NCBI GenBank assembly: GCA_013076295.1
Contig: RQOL01000827.1
Location: 30,997-94,996, forward strand
From: Sanderia malayensis
Taxonomy: Eukaryota > Cnidaria > Scyphozoa > Semaeostomeae > Pelagiidae
Length of the DNA: 64,000 nt
Direction: 5' to 3'
How positions within the stretch are numbered: position 1 is the stretch's first letter; each line of letters starts with the position of its first letter. Both the position numbers and the translations under genes were made by a program. The notes beneath the pieces are model-generated. The model searched no databases. It saw nothing but the letters and a program-made list of their open reading frames with translations, and was not told where the DNA came from. Shown here in pieces: positions 1 to 11,189 of this stretch.

Positions 1-237
1 TTCTCTAACCCAGAACCTTCCTTTCTTCGCTCTTTAACTTTCTGATTATTTTCTGAGCGTTTGCGAAATGAAATCAAACGCTCTGGTTGATTTTAAGCAG
101 TTTGCTTCCTTCAACCGCCATTTTTACTTCACGATAACGACAAATGCGAATGACAGTGAGTACATGATACCCGCAGGCAAGGAATTTATTCGTTATCGTA
201 ATCGTTATCGCTATCGTGATAAACCTCAAGTGAGTAC
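1..237. other. unassigned flank upstream of BEL/Pao element 1
   Basis: No coding signal is seen. Imperfect copies of cgataacg and its complement occur at about 128-140 and 188-222 in opposite orientation, which could be the end of a small inverted-repeat element, but no target duplication was found. The retrotransposon sequence begins abruptly at about 238. Confidence 0.3.
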
Positions 238-2088
238 CAGGCTTTAGGATCATTGAGTATCTTTACGATTAATTTGAAATCACTCTTTCAAGAACTGTGT
301 ATAAACAAGGTTGGATGGGACGAAGGCTTAAAAGAACCATTTTTAGCAGAGTATCAAAAATTGATTTCCGAGTTGAGAAAACTGCACGATATAAGTTTAC
401 CCAGGTGTGTATTTCATAAGGATAAGGAAGTACAGAGGGTTGAGATCCATGGATTTTCGGACGCGAGCGATAAAGCACAAGGTTGTGTCGTATATTTAAG
501 AGTTATCTACAAGTCAGGGGAAGTTGATATTAAGTTTTTGGCAAGTAAGGCCAAGGTCAATCCTATGAAAAAGCAAACAATTCCAAGGTTAGAATTATCA
601 GCGGCTCTTTTATTAGCAAAATTGGTTAACAACTTGAAGGATATTGTTTCAAACGAGTTGGGCATTGAAAATATAGACACCTATTATTGGGTTGACTCAG
701 TTGCCGCACTGTGCTGGATTAAGAATAACAAAGTATGGACACCCTATGTTACTAATCGAGTAAACGAAATTGTCAAAACGACTGAACGTGAACAATGGTT
801 TTATTGTCCGGGAACACAAAACCCAGCCGATTTACCATCTCGAGGGAATTATAAAAAGTGTTTTGAACCCGATCTTTTTTGGTGGGAGGGTCCCCAGTTC
901 TTGAAGAATAACAATGATGAATGGCCAACATTCCCACAAGACAACGACACGAGCGAGGCAATGAAAGAAAAAAGGAAACATGAACCATTTGTAACACATG
1001 TTATGTTTTCGGAAGCTCGGGTAAAGGAAGTAATTGAAATAGATCGATTCAGTAACAAGAACAAATTGATCCGAACAATGGCATGGGTGTTAAGGTTTAT
1101 TGATAATTTACGAAATAAATCGAATCGAAATTACGAGCAAGGTTTAAGGGCTTCAGAAATGATAAACGCAGAAACGAGGTTGATTAAGTGTGTCCAAGGG
1201 GAAGCCTTCAAAAATGAAATCGAATTCTTAGAATTGAAAGAAACTAGAAGGGGCGAAAAGAGAATTCCCCTATATGTGAATCAGTTTAATTTGTATCTAG
1301 ACGAAACAAACGTGTTACGTTGCAGAAGTAGAATGAATAATGCTAACATACCGTATGAAAGCAAGAGACCGATCTTGTTGCCAGCTAAAAGTAAGTTGTC
1401 CGAATTGATAGTAAAGGAGTGTCACAGTAAGGTCATGCATAATGGAGTCAATGACACTTTGAATTTAGTAAGAGAGAAATATTGGGTAATCCGGGGGAGA
1501 GAAGTGACAAAGAAATTGATAAGAAATTGTACACTGTGCAAGAAATTCGAAGGTAGACCGTTTAAGACCAAGTTCAGCACAGATCTACCAGAATTTCGAG
1601 TAGACGACGGGCCTCCATTCAAAAACGTAGGAGTAGACTTTGCAGGACCGTTGATTGTAGAAAATAAAGGAGAAATGAAATGCTATGTGTGCTTGTTTAC
1701 ATGTGCAGCAACAAGAGCGGTGCACCTGGAGCTAGTAGAGTCACTAGATGTAGAGGCGTTTATTAGAGCATTTAGAAGATTTACATCGCGAAGAGGTTTA
1801 CCTCATTTAATGATAAGTGATAATGCTAAAACGTATAAGGCTGCGGCTAAGGAAATAAGGAAATTAAAGCGCTCTCCGAGATTAAGTGAATATTTGGAAA
1901 ACAACCAAATAACATGGAAATTCATAATAGAGCTTGTCCCATGGCAAGGGGGCATGTGGGAAAGGCTGATTAGAAGCGTAAAACGGTGTTTGAATAAGGT
2001 TATTGGCCAAGCCAACTTGACATATTACGAATTAAGTACACTTGTAACAGAAGTTGAGTCTGTAATTAACGCACGACCACTGACATAA
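238..2088 (+). pseudogene. BEL/Pao retrotransposon pol remnant: RT tail, RNase H, integrase
   Basis: This is the downstream part of a BEL/Pao polyprotein, which copies element RNA into DNA and inserts it. Reading from 253, residues 1-60 are the end of the reverse transcriptase. RNase H follows with acidic residues at D70 (FSDAS), E114, D148 and D193 (NPADLPSRG). The H2C2 zinc-binding segment has H391, H396, C426 and C429. The integrase core has D462, D523 and E570 (MWERL). All these catalytic residues are present. The upstream gag, protease and RT palm are absent, so the copy is 5'-truncated near 238, as the frame is open a few codons before 253. An in-frame TAA at 2086-2088 separates it from its C-terminal domain. 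The copy is non-functional as it stands. The family assignment rests on domain order and motifs. Confidence 0.85.
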
Positions 2089-2703
2089 ATTGCAGACGAC
2101 ACGGATGGGATAACGTACGCCCTAACCCCTTCCCAATTGATCAATGGCAGGAACTTACAGTGTTTGCCATCAGAAATTACAACGGAGATTTTGAGTACAT
2201 ACGAAAGCCTATCAAAAAGAGGACGATACCACCGAAGACTGTTGGCGCAATTCACCAACAAATGGAAGAAAGAATATTTAATGTCTCTTCTACAGGCTTT
2301 CAGACCACAAGGAGTGAGCAAGGAACCTGTTATAAATGTTAACGATATTGTTCTTCTTAGAAACGATCAGAAGAAAAGAAATTTCTGGAAATTAGCTAAA
2401 GTAATTAATCTGTTCAAAGGAAAAGATGGATCAGTCAGAGCAGCCAAGGTGCAGGTTGCATCAACAGAAGGTAAGAAGGTATTAAATCGAGCTTTGAAAT
2501 TGTTAATACCACTAGAAATTCCTACTAACAACGCTAACGATCAAAACGGTAATAGCAATCTGCAGGAATCTGTTACTTGTCAGCAAAGCAAACCAAAGGC
2601 AGCGCAAGCGCAAGGCAAGCCAGATACAGCATCTGGTAGGCCAAAACGATCGGCAGCAGTTATCGCAGAACTAACCAGGAGGGACAACTTAAAGGCTTTT
2701 TAG
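2089..2703 (+). pseudogene. BEL/Pao integrase C-terminal domain (DUF5641-like)
   Basis: This segment continues the pol frame directly after the TAA at 2086-2088 and is open to the TAG at 2701-2703. It shows the usual layout of the domain that follows BEL/Pao integrases: an N-terminal region with basic KRGRYHRR and NKWKKEYL segments, then a small beta-rich module (VNDIVLLRNDQKKRNFWKLA, GSVRAAKVQV) ending in LLIPLEI. A low-complexity Asn/Gln and Lys/Pro tail follows. Because frame and domain order continue across one stop codon, it is the same gene rather than a separate one. The last coding base is about 130 bp before the putative 3' LTR. Confidence 0.75.
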
Positions 2704-2832
2704 TATTCGCAGTTAAAAGAACTTTTATTATATTTTCAACTTTGCATTTTAGATTATAGAGTATTATATTATCTTGTAATTCGAAATATTTAGTCATATG
2801 ATGTTGTTTAACGGCTTAAACAACCGGGGGAG

Positions 2833-3050
2833 TGTGCTGTAAAGGTTGTTGTTGTTGTTGAAGTAGTTAGAGAACGGATTTACGTAAACGATCACGTGGC
2901 TACAACTCTACAATTTACGCAATAAGCTTGCTGCTTTAATTTCGATACGCTTATTTTCATTGCTTCACTAACATGTTTTCCCAATAAAAATCAATTTATC
3001 GCCTCAAATTCTCTTTTGTATTTGGTTTTTTTTCAATATTCAGTGTCACA
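2833..3050 (+). repeat. putative 3' LTR of BEL/Pao element 1
   Basis: After the pol stop there is a purine-rich tract (accgggggag, 2823-2832), then a segment starting tgtgctgtaaagg and ending gtgtcaca, consistent with TG...CA LTR ends. An AATAAA-type signal lies near 2982. The matching 5' LTR is outside or lost, so the boundaries are inferred and cannot be confirmed by comparing two LTRs. Confidence 0.5.
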
Positions 3051-3098
3051 AGTGTCCCTCAGACTGATACTGACGCAAGTGGGTTTTTAGTTCATATC

Positions 3099-3491
3099 TT
3101 TAGTAATTTAGTAATGCTGGAGTAGCTACTATAATCACTAATCGAAATAAGTTACAAGACACTTACCGAGCTTTCGTAGTTGCTTTGAAGTTTGGTAGTC
3201 AGAAGGCTCGAAGAGAAACGATGTGAATTTCTATCTTGTGTCAGTGTATCATACCAAAATGAATGCTTAATTAATTAACTAACTAACTGAGTAACTAAAT
3301 GTTGCGTTTGATTAAATATAAGTTGCGATGTTGGGTGTGTCATAAATACTTAAGCAAATAAGGTTAAGATTAGGTTATGGCTAGACGTTTGTTTATATAA
3401 TAGTTGATAAATATGGTTAAGTGTTAGAATGCGTGTTATGATTCGCTAGTTAGTTGAAGTGCTCGTTGGTGAGGCTGCTGAGCACACTACA
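3099..3491 (-). repeat. LTR-like interspersed repeat, copy 1
   Basis: It is an inverted copy of 48679-49085. Read on the minus strand it begins TGTAGTGTGCTCAGCAG and ends ATTACTAAA, and it is flanked by a 4-bp direct repeat TATC (3095-3098 and 3492-3495). A GT donor-like motif (GCTcGGTAAGTGTC in this copy) lies inside. The start and 4-bp duplication suit a solo LTR, but the end is AA rather than CA and there is no coding capacity, so the class is open. Confidence 0.65.
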
Positions 3492-3643
3492 TATCAAATA
3501 TCCCAACCACACCTGCAAAGCAGACAGGCACCCCTGCCGTTCATAGTCCTGGACTTTGTCTGTAAAGGGGTCGTGTCATGAAAAATTCAAGAATAATTGA
3601 AATCGAGGCCAATCATTTTTGTCCGGTTTTCGCAATAGCAGTG
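3492..3643. other. unassigned spacer between elements
   Basis: Short stretch without coding signal. Once the two insertions to its right (3644-4787 and 4815-6854) are removed, it reads through to 6864, so it belongs to the older sequence into which those elements jumped. Confidence 0.3.
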
Positions 3644-4787
3644 TAGACTCATTACATTGCGTCCCTGTGCCTCGCTCGCAACTCGCTCAACACAAGGGAC
3701 TTATTGACTTACTGTTCAAAAACTGTCCAAAAAATTAAAGCCTCGCTCTCATGTAATGCCACAAGATTAAAACTTGGAAAATGCCGGGAGGGCAATTCCA
3801 AGGTTTTTTATTTGGAAGTATAGAAACAGGTAAGTTTCATTTTTAGTTTCCAATTTAGTTCTTGTTGGATTTTGCAAATTACCAGCGGTTGTTTAACTCG
3901 ATTTCATGTTTGATTTGATAAACATGTCTAGGCCTTTGACGAACCGACAAATACATTTTTGGGTTATTTTATGAACAATGAAAAGTAATTATTTTCATTG
4001 TTACATTCGTAGATTAAATCTCAGATGCATGGTCAGCTAAAGGACGAAGAACTAGTATTTAACAGTAAATTAACACGCTTCAATGAACCATATTTTCTAA
4101 CTTTACTTTTGGTTATGTTGAATTGAAAGAAGAAACTTTGATATACTCAATATTTACTTTGAATTATTTAGGGAAAACAATTTTTAATTTTGACTATAGA
4201 ACAATTTTTCTTGATAATGAGATTATTAGTATGTAGTTTTATATGTAATAATACATGAAATGCTTTTTGTTTTCTTAATTGGTGGTGAATACACGCGTGT
4301 TGTTTTTTATAATCATGAATACAACAAGTCCTGATGAAATGTAATTCTCAAACGAAAAGCAGTTTTTACCTTAACTTGTGCAAGACCCATATACAATAAC
4401 AAAGAATTGGTGAGGACTTTTTTGTAAATATTTCTCGGAAAAGCACGAAAATTTATTGAGTTTATATCCATTTTAAATTTTCTCACAGCTTCGGCATTTT
4501 CCCGCCATTAAATTAAAAATTGACGCCACGCCACTTTTTATAGTCCAGATTGGTCCGTAAAATATCGAGTTAAACCTTATTTTACATGGCCTAAGTTGTG
4601 GTTGAACGTGATTGGTCAAAAAGAACAATAGCCATTGTTTAAAAGCCAAATGCTGCAATCTAATTGAGCCGACAAAAATTTGTCGGGAGAGGAGGTTTTT
4701 GGACAGTTTTTGACCTGTAAGTCCATAAGTCCCTCAAACGAGCGAGTGAAAACGAACGAGGCACAGGGACGCAATGTAGTGAGTCTA
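3644..4787. mobile_element. TIR element A with 9-bp TSD (Mutator-like)
   Basis: The 1144-bp element starts TAGACTCATTACATTGCGTC and ends with the complement of TAGACTCACTACATTGCGTC. The terminal inverted repeats stay alignable for about 90 bp, down to the CAAAAACTGTCC motif. A perfect 9-bp duplication ATAGCAGTG flanks it (3635-3643 and 4788-4796). Long TIRs with a 9-bp duplication are typical of Mutator-like elements. No transposase is encoded, so it is non-autonomous. The superfamily call is inferred from TSD length and TIR length only. Confidence 0.8.
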
Positions 4788-4814
4788 ATAGCAGTGTGAT
4801 AAGTTGTTGGGTAG

Positions 4815-6854
4815 GGTTGGCAAAAGATACTAGTGGTCAAAAGGACCTTACCGAGAATTGCATAAAACGACGAATTACGAGTAACGATAATTGAGAAACG
4901 ACTGCCTCTTGTCTCAAACCGACATGTTTCGTGAAAAGAAAACCTGTTGAAGCCAGATTTTTTAAGTGCTGAAAAATGACATAAAGGCCTGAATTATATT
5001 GAACTGTTTTTCGCTATTTATTTCTAAAATAGCCCCAGCTGTAATAAGTAACAGAATATTAAAATGTGAATAATACTAAGTGCTTTCTATTTCAATTCTA
5101 CATTCTACTTTTTGTATTCAATATGTTCATTTATTTGAGCACTGTTTGGTCAAAACATGGAAATATGAATAATCGGTGTTCAAATAAACTTGAAGACTTT
5201 GATTTACACCACAACCATACCACCCACCATTCTAGGATTTGCAAGTATTTCAATGTTAAACGCCGCAATCAAAAAAGCAATATGATTTCTCGCATTTTAT
5301 GGTGAAACTAGTCAACCTAATAATAAAAACGTTTTCATAATGAAAATTGATCAAAGTAGAATTGCTTTTACAACCGCAAAATTGTGGACTTTGCCATTTT
5401 AACTGCGACAGCCGTGATGTCATAACCATGACAAATTGCAAGTGTTTGCATCGAAGTCTATCGTAATTTGTTACCGTAAATTCCCAAGACATCAAAATGA
5501 AAATGTTTTCACAAAATTTAGAATGTTTTTAGTAATTTCAGAAAACGGTTGGGGAGAGTAGGTGGGGTTTGACATCACACTGTGGACAGGCGATCAGCCC
5601 GAGCGGAGGAGAAACAAAGAATGGGGACTGTGCCGACACTCACACTGGCCATCGGTTTGCTTCTGGTTTCACTAACATAGCTTCGCAATCCATGATTTTT
5701 GAGAAATTTACTTTGTGAATAGGGTTGCCACAATCATTGACAGAAGGTCTTGAGAAAGTGAAAAATTTGCATTGCTTTTCAATGAGAAACACAATTTCCT
5801 TGGAAAATATAAAGCCACCCCCTCCCCCCAAATCAATGTTGCTATTTTTGATGGACAGGTTTATCAGGGAATGCTAAAAACACTTTCAAATGTCCTCAAC
5901 ATTGAATAAGGGAGGGGGGTCGACTTTTTTCGGGACATATAAGAAAATACGCGGCGTTCTTTTACTGTTTCACACCTTATGGCGAGGGTTGCGGATGAAA
6001 ATGTTGGTCCCACCCAAGGTTAGCAAAAAATTATCACAAAATAATCCCGCGCAATTTTGCACGATTTTCTCCACAGAGGCACCCCAAACTTGCCATTGTT
6101 TTTTGCTCTTCCGCAAGCAAGACAGACAAGGCTCGCACACAAAAATATGCAACAATGTAAACATACTGATTTTCCGGCCTTTCTAACTTTAACAACCCGT
6201 GACTGGGTTTTGCGGCTGTACACACGAAAATCGGCAATCATGTTTTTTAATTTGAAACCATAGTTTTGAAACATTATTCAATTTCTTCAATTTGCATTTC
6301 ATTTTGAATCGTTTGCGAATAATCCCAAATTAAGATGAGGGGTTAAAGTTGTTGGATGGCTAGGCCATCACTTCAGGACAAACTGTTTGGATTTGGAATC
6401 ATCTACATCTACATCTATCATTGTGCATTTATGTTTTATGCACTTAACAGATAACTGAAATGTTTAATCATCTCATGTTTTGCTTTGCTTCATTTCAAAC
6501 TTGTTATTTCTTCCCCTCTCCAACATTCTTCCCCTCTCCAACTTAAAGGGCACTTGGCTCGATAGCTCTTCTGAGTTTTTTTCAAGTGCCCTAAACTTGC
6601 CCAATTATATTTTTATATCCCTAATAATATATTGTAATTAAAAAGTTTAAATTTGAATAAATGAAATGAAAAAATGAAATGGTCCAATGGTTTTAGTCCG
6701 CCATTACAAAATATGCGAGGCGAAGGCGAGAGTACAATACAATAATACCGAGTATTGAGTATGCCATCTTCTGATTTCCGATAATTGGCTGTCGTGAGAT
6801 CCGAATAATTCGTTTTCGGAAGGTCCTTTTGACCACTAGTATCTTTTGCCAACC
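4815..6854. mobile_element. TIR element B with 9-bp TSD (Mutator-like)
   Basis: The 2040-bp element starts GGTTGGCAAAAGATACTAGT and ends with its near-perfect complement (inverted repeat about 35 bp, through the GGTCAAAAGGACCTT part). The 9-bp duplication GTTGGGTAG is exact at 4806-4814 and 6855-6863. No convincing transposase frame is present; scattered short frames look random. It lies only 18 bp to the right of the right-hand duplication of element A. Confidence 0.8.
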
Positions 6855-6863
6855 GTTGGGTAG

Positions 6864-6905
6864 CGAGAGTCGAGCTAAACACAGGGACGCAATGTTTATG
6901 AGTCT
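6864..6905. repeat. orphan terminus related to element A
   Basis: The segment gcgagagtcgagc...acagggacgcaatg...gagtcta resembles the right TIR of element A (4742-4787) in the same orientation. Removing elements A and B places it at the right end of the older sequence, so A and B may have landed inside a larger relative of A. No partner left end was found. Confidence 0.5.
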
Positions 6906-7000
6906 AAGGTGCACATAGAGATAGGATATATACTAAACTAGAGTGCGAACGAGGCTCCGGAAAGGTGACCCTTTTCGGCCATCTTGTTGACGGGAGTTTT
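6906..7000 (-). repeat. repeat F, copy 1 (partial)
   Basis: Inverted copy of sequence at 11780-11829 plus 13114-13175: shared blocks are the complement of ctcccgtcaacaagatggc, and ctctagtttagtatatatcc with tatctctatg. This copy lacks the hAT-like insertion present in the other. Confidence 0.55.
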
Positions 7001-8559
7001 TGACGGGTAAAAGTAGTGATTTCAATTGATTTAAATGCGTAAATGCCTATCACATAGGCAAAAACATGGATTTTTAGTATGATCCAGTAAAATTTAAAGA
7101 CTGAGAAGCAACGAATGGTAAAGGAGAGACCTTTTCACACATTTTGAACGTCTGGACATCGTGGAAGGTACAGTATTTTTGTTTTATTTTAGTATGTAAG
7201 CTTAGAAAGTAGTGGAGCGGCATGGAGGACCCTGTCCCATAAAAACAGAAGAGACATAAAACATACACATAACAATTTTTATTAATGAACATTGGAACAG
7301 GGCAATTTTAACATACATAATGAAGTGGTTTGGTAAAATAAATCTTTTGATTATTTCATAAACCGAGAGCCGATCACCCCTTGTTTTCTTTTTGAGAATC
7401 GCCCTGTTCTGTTGTTGCTGCATTTGTATCTATCATATCATTTATAGCATAGAAATAAATGCTATTGACAGCTTCTAAGAGCTGTTTTGCATGCTCAATA
7501 TTACTACAAGGTCGATATTCGGAATTTTTTTTTAGTATCAGCAAATTAAACTTTAGTTGTTATGATTTATTTTAGGCCCGGCGCCTTCTGGAGCAAGGCG
7601 CCACCGCATAGACGAGAAAGGCTTGTTTATATCGAGGAAATTGCAGTAAAAACAACTGAAGTACGGTCGAAAAATGCGAGTTCTTCGCATCATGCATGGC
7701 ATGAAAATCAGCAGATAAAGAACTGAAAATTGCTCAGAATGGTAAACTGGATAGCAACACAATTGCTGTTATGAAGGCTGCCTGCATGTGTGGAGCCGGA
7801 GCGGGAGGCGGGGCATGAAGGACGGGATCAACAACTTAGAGCGTGGATGGAAACATCCAGACAAAGTTAAAATAACGCAAATTTTAGTTCAAAAATAGGA
7901 CACAAATCATATTTTATTGTATTGTGTTGATTTTGTGTTCGTTTTATTTTAAATATTTTTACAAAACGGATTTCTCTTTTCATTTTCAATTGTCTTCATA
8001 TCATTTGATAGATTGGATTGGCCTAGATCCTAAAAAAGCCTGTTGCTCTGCTCTGTTCATTCTTGTTAGATTTTTGTCATTCTTGCTTCAGATCAATATA
8101 AAAATAGACTATTTTGTTCACCACCCCAATACGTTGTTATTTGTATGAGGAAAAATCAGAAAACTAAGAAACAATTTTGGCCTACGAAAAAAGTCAAGAG
8201 ATTTTCAAGTACTTACAAATTGACAAAATGTAGACATTTGCTGTATTTGACAGAAATTTTAATACCATAGACAGGTTTCCACATACATACTTATTTAGAA
8301 ACTGGTAAAAACTTTGGAATTTAGTTTTCGAATCACGCTATAAGCTTTAAATTTTAACTTTAGGTGAGCTCCAGACATTGCCGTGCCTTGAATATTCTGG
8401 TAGATGAAAGATATCAACGGTTCAAAGTAGGTAAATTTTCGGATTCCAAAATCGGAAACATAAACGAAAACTTGCTTCGGTCGTAACATAGCTCGGTGCT
8501 CCAATAGTTACTCGCACAACTCGGAACAGTTAGTGAAATATCAGACTTCGGTGAAAAGC
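7001..8559. other. unassigned interspersed sequence
   Basis: No gene is supported. About 8385-8510 is a second block of repeat F, inverted relative to about 11650-11770 (shared block: cgaagcaagttttcgttt). A GC-rich palindromic motif with ggcgcc at both ends sits at about 7577-7600. A short ATA/ATAA microsatellite begins at 8564. The remainder is AT-rich without visible structure. Confidence 0.3.
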
Positions 8560-8820
8560 ATCATATAATAATAATATAATAATAATAATAATAATGACTT
8601 TATTTAAGTGTCGAAGGTATTTAACATTTCTGCTAATTGGGGACACTGTCGTTTATTACCCCAGTAACCTGGGTACTCATTTACCGACCTCGGAAGGATG
8701 GACAGCTGAGTTGGCTGACGGCTTGTAGTTCATGGTTCCGACCGTTCGTGGATTCGAACCCATGAAGGTTGCCCTTCAAGGATACGAAATCCAGCGCCTT
8801 AACCACTAGGCTACACCACC
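8560..8820 (-). mobile_element. tRNA-derived SINE
   Basis: On the minus strand the sequence begins GGTGGTGTAGCCTAGTGG with a pol III A-box-like TAGCCTAGTGGTTAAGGC (plus 8797-8814) and a perfect B box GGTTCGAATCC (plus 8750-8760). After the tRNA-related head come a body containing GGTCGGTAAATGAGTACC and a 3' end AATAAAGTCATTATTATT running into an (ATT)n tail. This is the standard tRNA-SINE layout, transcribed by RNA polymerase III and moved by a LINE's machinery. It is not a working tRNA, because the acceptor and anticodon arms do not fold cleanly. Confidence 0.8.
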
Positions 8821-10157
8821 ATCATATCCTAGTTTGTGAGTATATATGTATGAAATTTCATCATTCCACATTAATTATAATAATTAGCAATAGTAAATTC
8901 TAAGTGCCCCACTTACACAAAGCAAGTTGACAAAAGTTGGTAAAAGAAAAAGAATTTGTTTCCTTTTGATTGAACAATAACAGAGCAAAACAAGAGTATA
9001 TAATGCGATATATTATGTAAAAATATTACTGGCTGTAAAATATTGTTTGTGTTAAAAGCTGGAATATAAATGTCAGTATAAATGTATTTGAAAAACAAAA
9101 CAGAGAACATGAAATTGAAACTGAAAAAGCAGCAGCGATGATGACTCTTTCATAAACTTCAAAAAACAAGCCTCCAACAACATACACTCTTTTTTTATAA
9201 GAATATTTAATTTTTGTTGAGTCTCAATATTCTTAATTTTGTTCTATTTTGAGCTTTGGAATTTTATTAAATTATTCTTAGCGCGGCGTTCGATACTTCT
9301 GTAAAAACATGATTTAGAACACAATGTCAAAGTTCCAAAAAATCAATGACACAGGAATATCTTCCTGGATAAACTTTTACTGAATTCATGGAGTCCAACA
9401 GAGACCCTGTTTGATTCGTCCGAGAATATGTCACGTCAATGCAAAAGTTGTCATCATCCTATCCTTCAGCTTCATAAACCAGATTCATAAGCAGGCCAAA
9501 CCTGTTTTACCAAGAGGAAGTTAAAGAATGCACTTTCTCAGAGTCCTCTTGCCCCATTCTATTCAACCTCTTATTTACGTGCGGTGGACTATACTGGCCC
9601 CGGTGGGGCAATGATACGCAATGATAACTACCATAAATTTTTGAGTTGCAAATATCAAAACACAAAACCTGAAATATAGCCATCCCAATGCAATTACTTG
9701 TATTTTGAAAATGATTTTTTGAAAATTTTTCAGCCAGGGGGTTCGTCTATAACTCAACTCATACAGTTAAAAAGAAGGGAGAGTCCAATTAATTACTTAC
9801 ATCCAACGTAAAATTACATGAAGAAGCAAATAATAAATATGACTAAAACGGATAACTGGGACTACAACAATACTGAGAAAATACCGCACCTTCATGACGG
9901 ACACTAACGGGGATACCATTCAGCCACGAATGACGCAGAGGCATTCCCGCTAATGATATGCAAAAAGACCTAACTAAATGAAACTGAATGGGCCTAACTA
10001 TAACGAAACTGTGACACTGACACCACCAATGATTAAACTACAACGTGGGCAACGGATTGAGTAACCTATGAAAAGGCCTAAACAATGCTGGGAAAACATT
10101 CTAAACAGGCCTAAACAACAATCCTACCACAATTAGCCAAGCCTTTAGGGACGTAAT
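8821..10157. other. unassigned interspersed sequence
   Basis: No coding region, RNA gene or paired element ends were recognised. Frames of up to about 65 codons look random in composition. Confidence 0.3.
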
Positions 10158-10247
10158 AATTGCTGCTGCGTAGCGGAACGAAGTGAAGCGGCTGCGCAGC
10201 AGAATATAATCGAGTTCTTCTCGAGAAAAAATCTGTTTGTGTAAATA

Positions 10248-10707
10248 CCGTAAATCCTCGAATAAGCCCCCATGTTCGAATAAGCGCCCCCCTCGATTAA
10301 GCCCCCACCTAAAAAATCATATTTGCAAATAAGCCCCCCCCCTCTCGAATAAGCCCCCATGGGGTCTTATTCGAGGGAAGCATAAGTGCTGAACAATATC
10401 TTAATTCGAGAAAGCCCCACAGGACAATAGCTATACAGTATCACTTCCTTTGACTCGAGACAAAAAAGCAAAAAGAAACGCGATTTTCGTGATGATAAAC
10501 AAATTATAATGTTTGTTAGACCTTCACACAGCACTTTGTGAAAAAACAGCACTTTTTGATGTCGTTTTTTTTCTGTCAACCTTTGAGGAAAAAGCAAAAC
10601 TTTGAAATAAGCCCCCCCCCTCGAATAAGCCCTCCCCTCGAATAAGCCCCCACCGAAAAATTCATTTTTGCAAATAAGCCCCCGGGGGCTTATTCGAGGA
10701 TTTACGG
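10248..10707. mobile_element. TA-flanked MITE H (Tc1/mariner-pogo type)
   Basis: The 460-bp element starts CCGTAAATCCTCGAATAAGC and ends with its complement, flanked by TA on both sides (10246-10247 and 10708-10709). Internal copies of tcgaataagccccc reinforce the ends. The inverted relative at 43838-43918 runs through the same place without it, which shows an empty site. It is non-autonomous. Confidence 0.85.
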
Positions 10708-10799
10708 TATGTATTTGTTTGTCGGATTTTAGCCTGCGCGTGGCCTCAAATCCTCCCTCCTCCGTTTAGCCGCATGCTGGTTTTATTATCAATTCATCA

Positions 10800-11189
10800 A
10801 TGGCGGTCATCTTTTTGCTGCAGTGCAGCGAGTCGTTTCAGAAACATTTGGAAAACGATATTTGGTTGGCTTATCTGGTTTGGTTATTAACTTTAATTCG
10901 TGGTCAGAATCGAGAAGGCCCAAAAAAGGCCAATTTTATTTCAACAAGAACACAGGAGTTGCTTTCTTGTCGTGGGGATAAGTTGACAAAAGTGAATGCC
11001 TGGAAGCTGTGCGGAAGTGTAGCAGGCTCCCAAAACTATTGTGTCATCATTTTCACCATCATTATGTATTTTATTGTTTTAGCAGGGGATATTGAAAGTA
11101 ATCCCGGTCCAGAAAATCTTGACTTCAGATTTCAAGGGGTTTCCTACATTTATTCCCCTGTTTTTGGTATTGTTTTGTTTACATGGTAA
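10800..11189 (+). CDS. short retroelement protein with 2A ribosome-skipping motif
   Basis: This 129-residue frame starts ATGGCGG at 10800. Residues 80-95 are hydrophobic (YCVIIFTIIMYFIVLA) and are followed by G96-D97-I98-E99-S100-N101-P102-G103-P104, matching the DxExNPGP consensus at which ribosomes skip a peptide bond between the last G and P. N-terminal 2A motifs are known from several non-LTR retrotransposons of marine invertebrates. Only 25 residues follow the motif before a stop, so the usual downstream enzyme is missing. The frame may be a relic rather than an expressed protein. The hydrophobic segment just before the motif may act as a signal or membrane anchor; that is inference. Confidence 0.6.
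   Translation: MAVIFLLQCSESFQKHLENDIWLAYLVWLLTLIRGQNREGPKKANFISTRTQELLSCRGDKLTKVNAWKLCGSVAGSQNYCVIIFTIIMYFIVLAGDIESNPGPENLDFRFQGVSYIYSPVFGIVLFTW

Noticed and set aside
8750..8820. Functional tRNA gene
   Set aside because: A and B boxes are present but the cloverleaf does not close and the sequence continues into a SINE body and tail.
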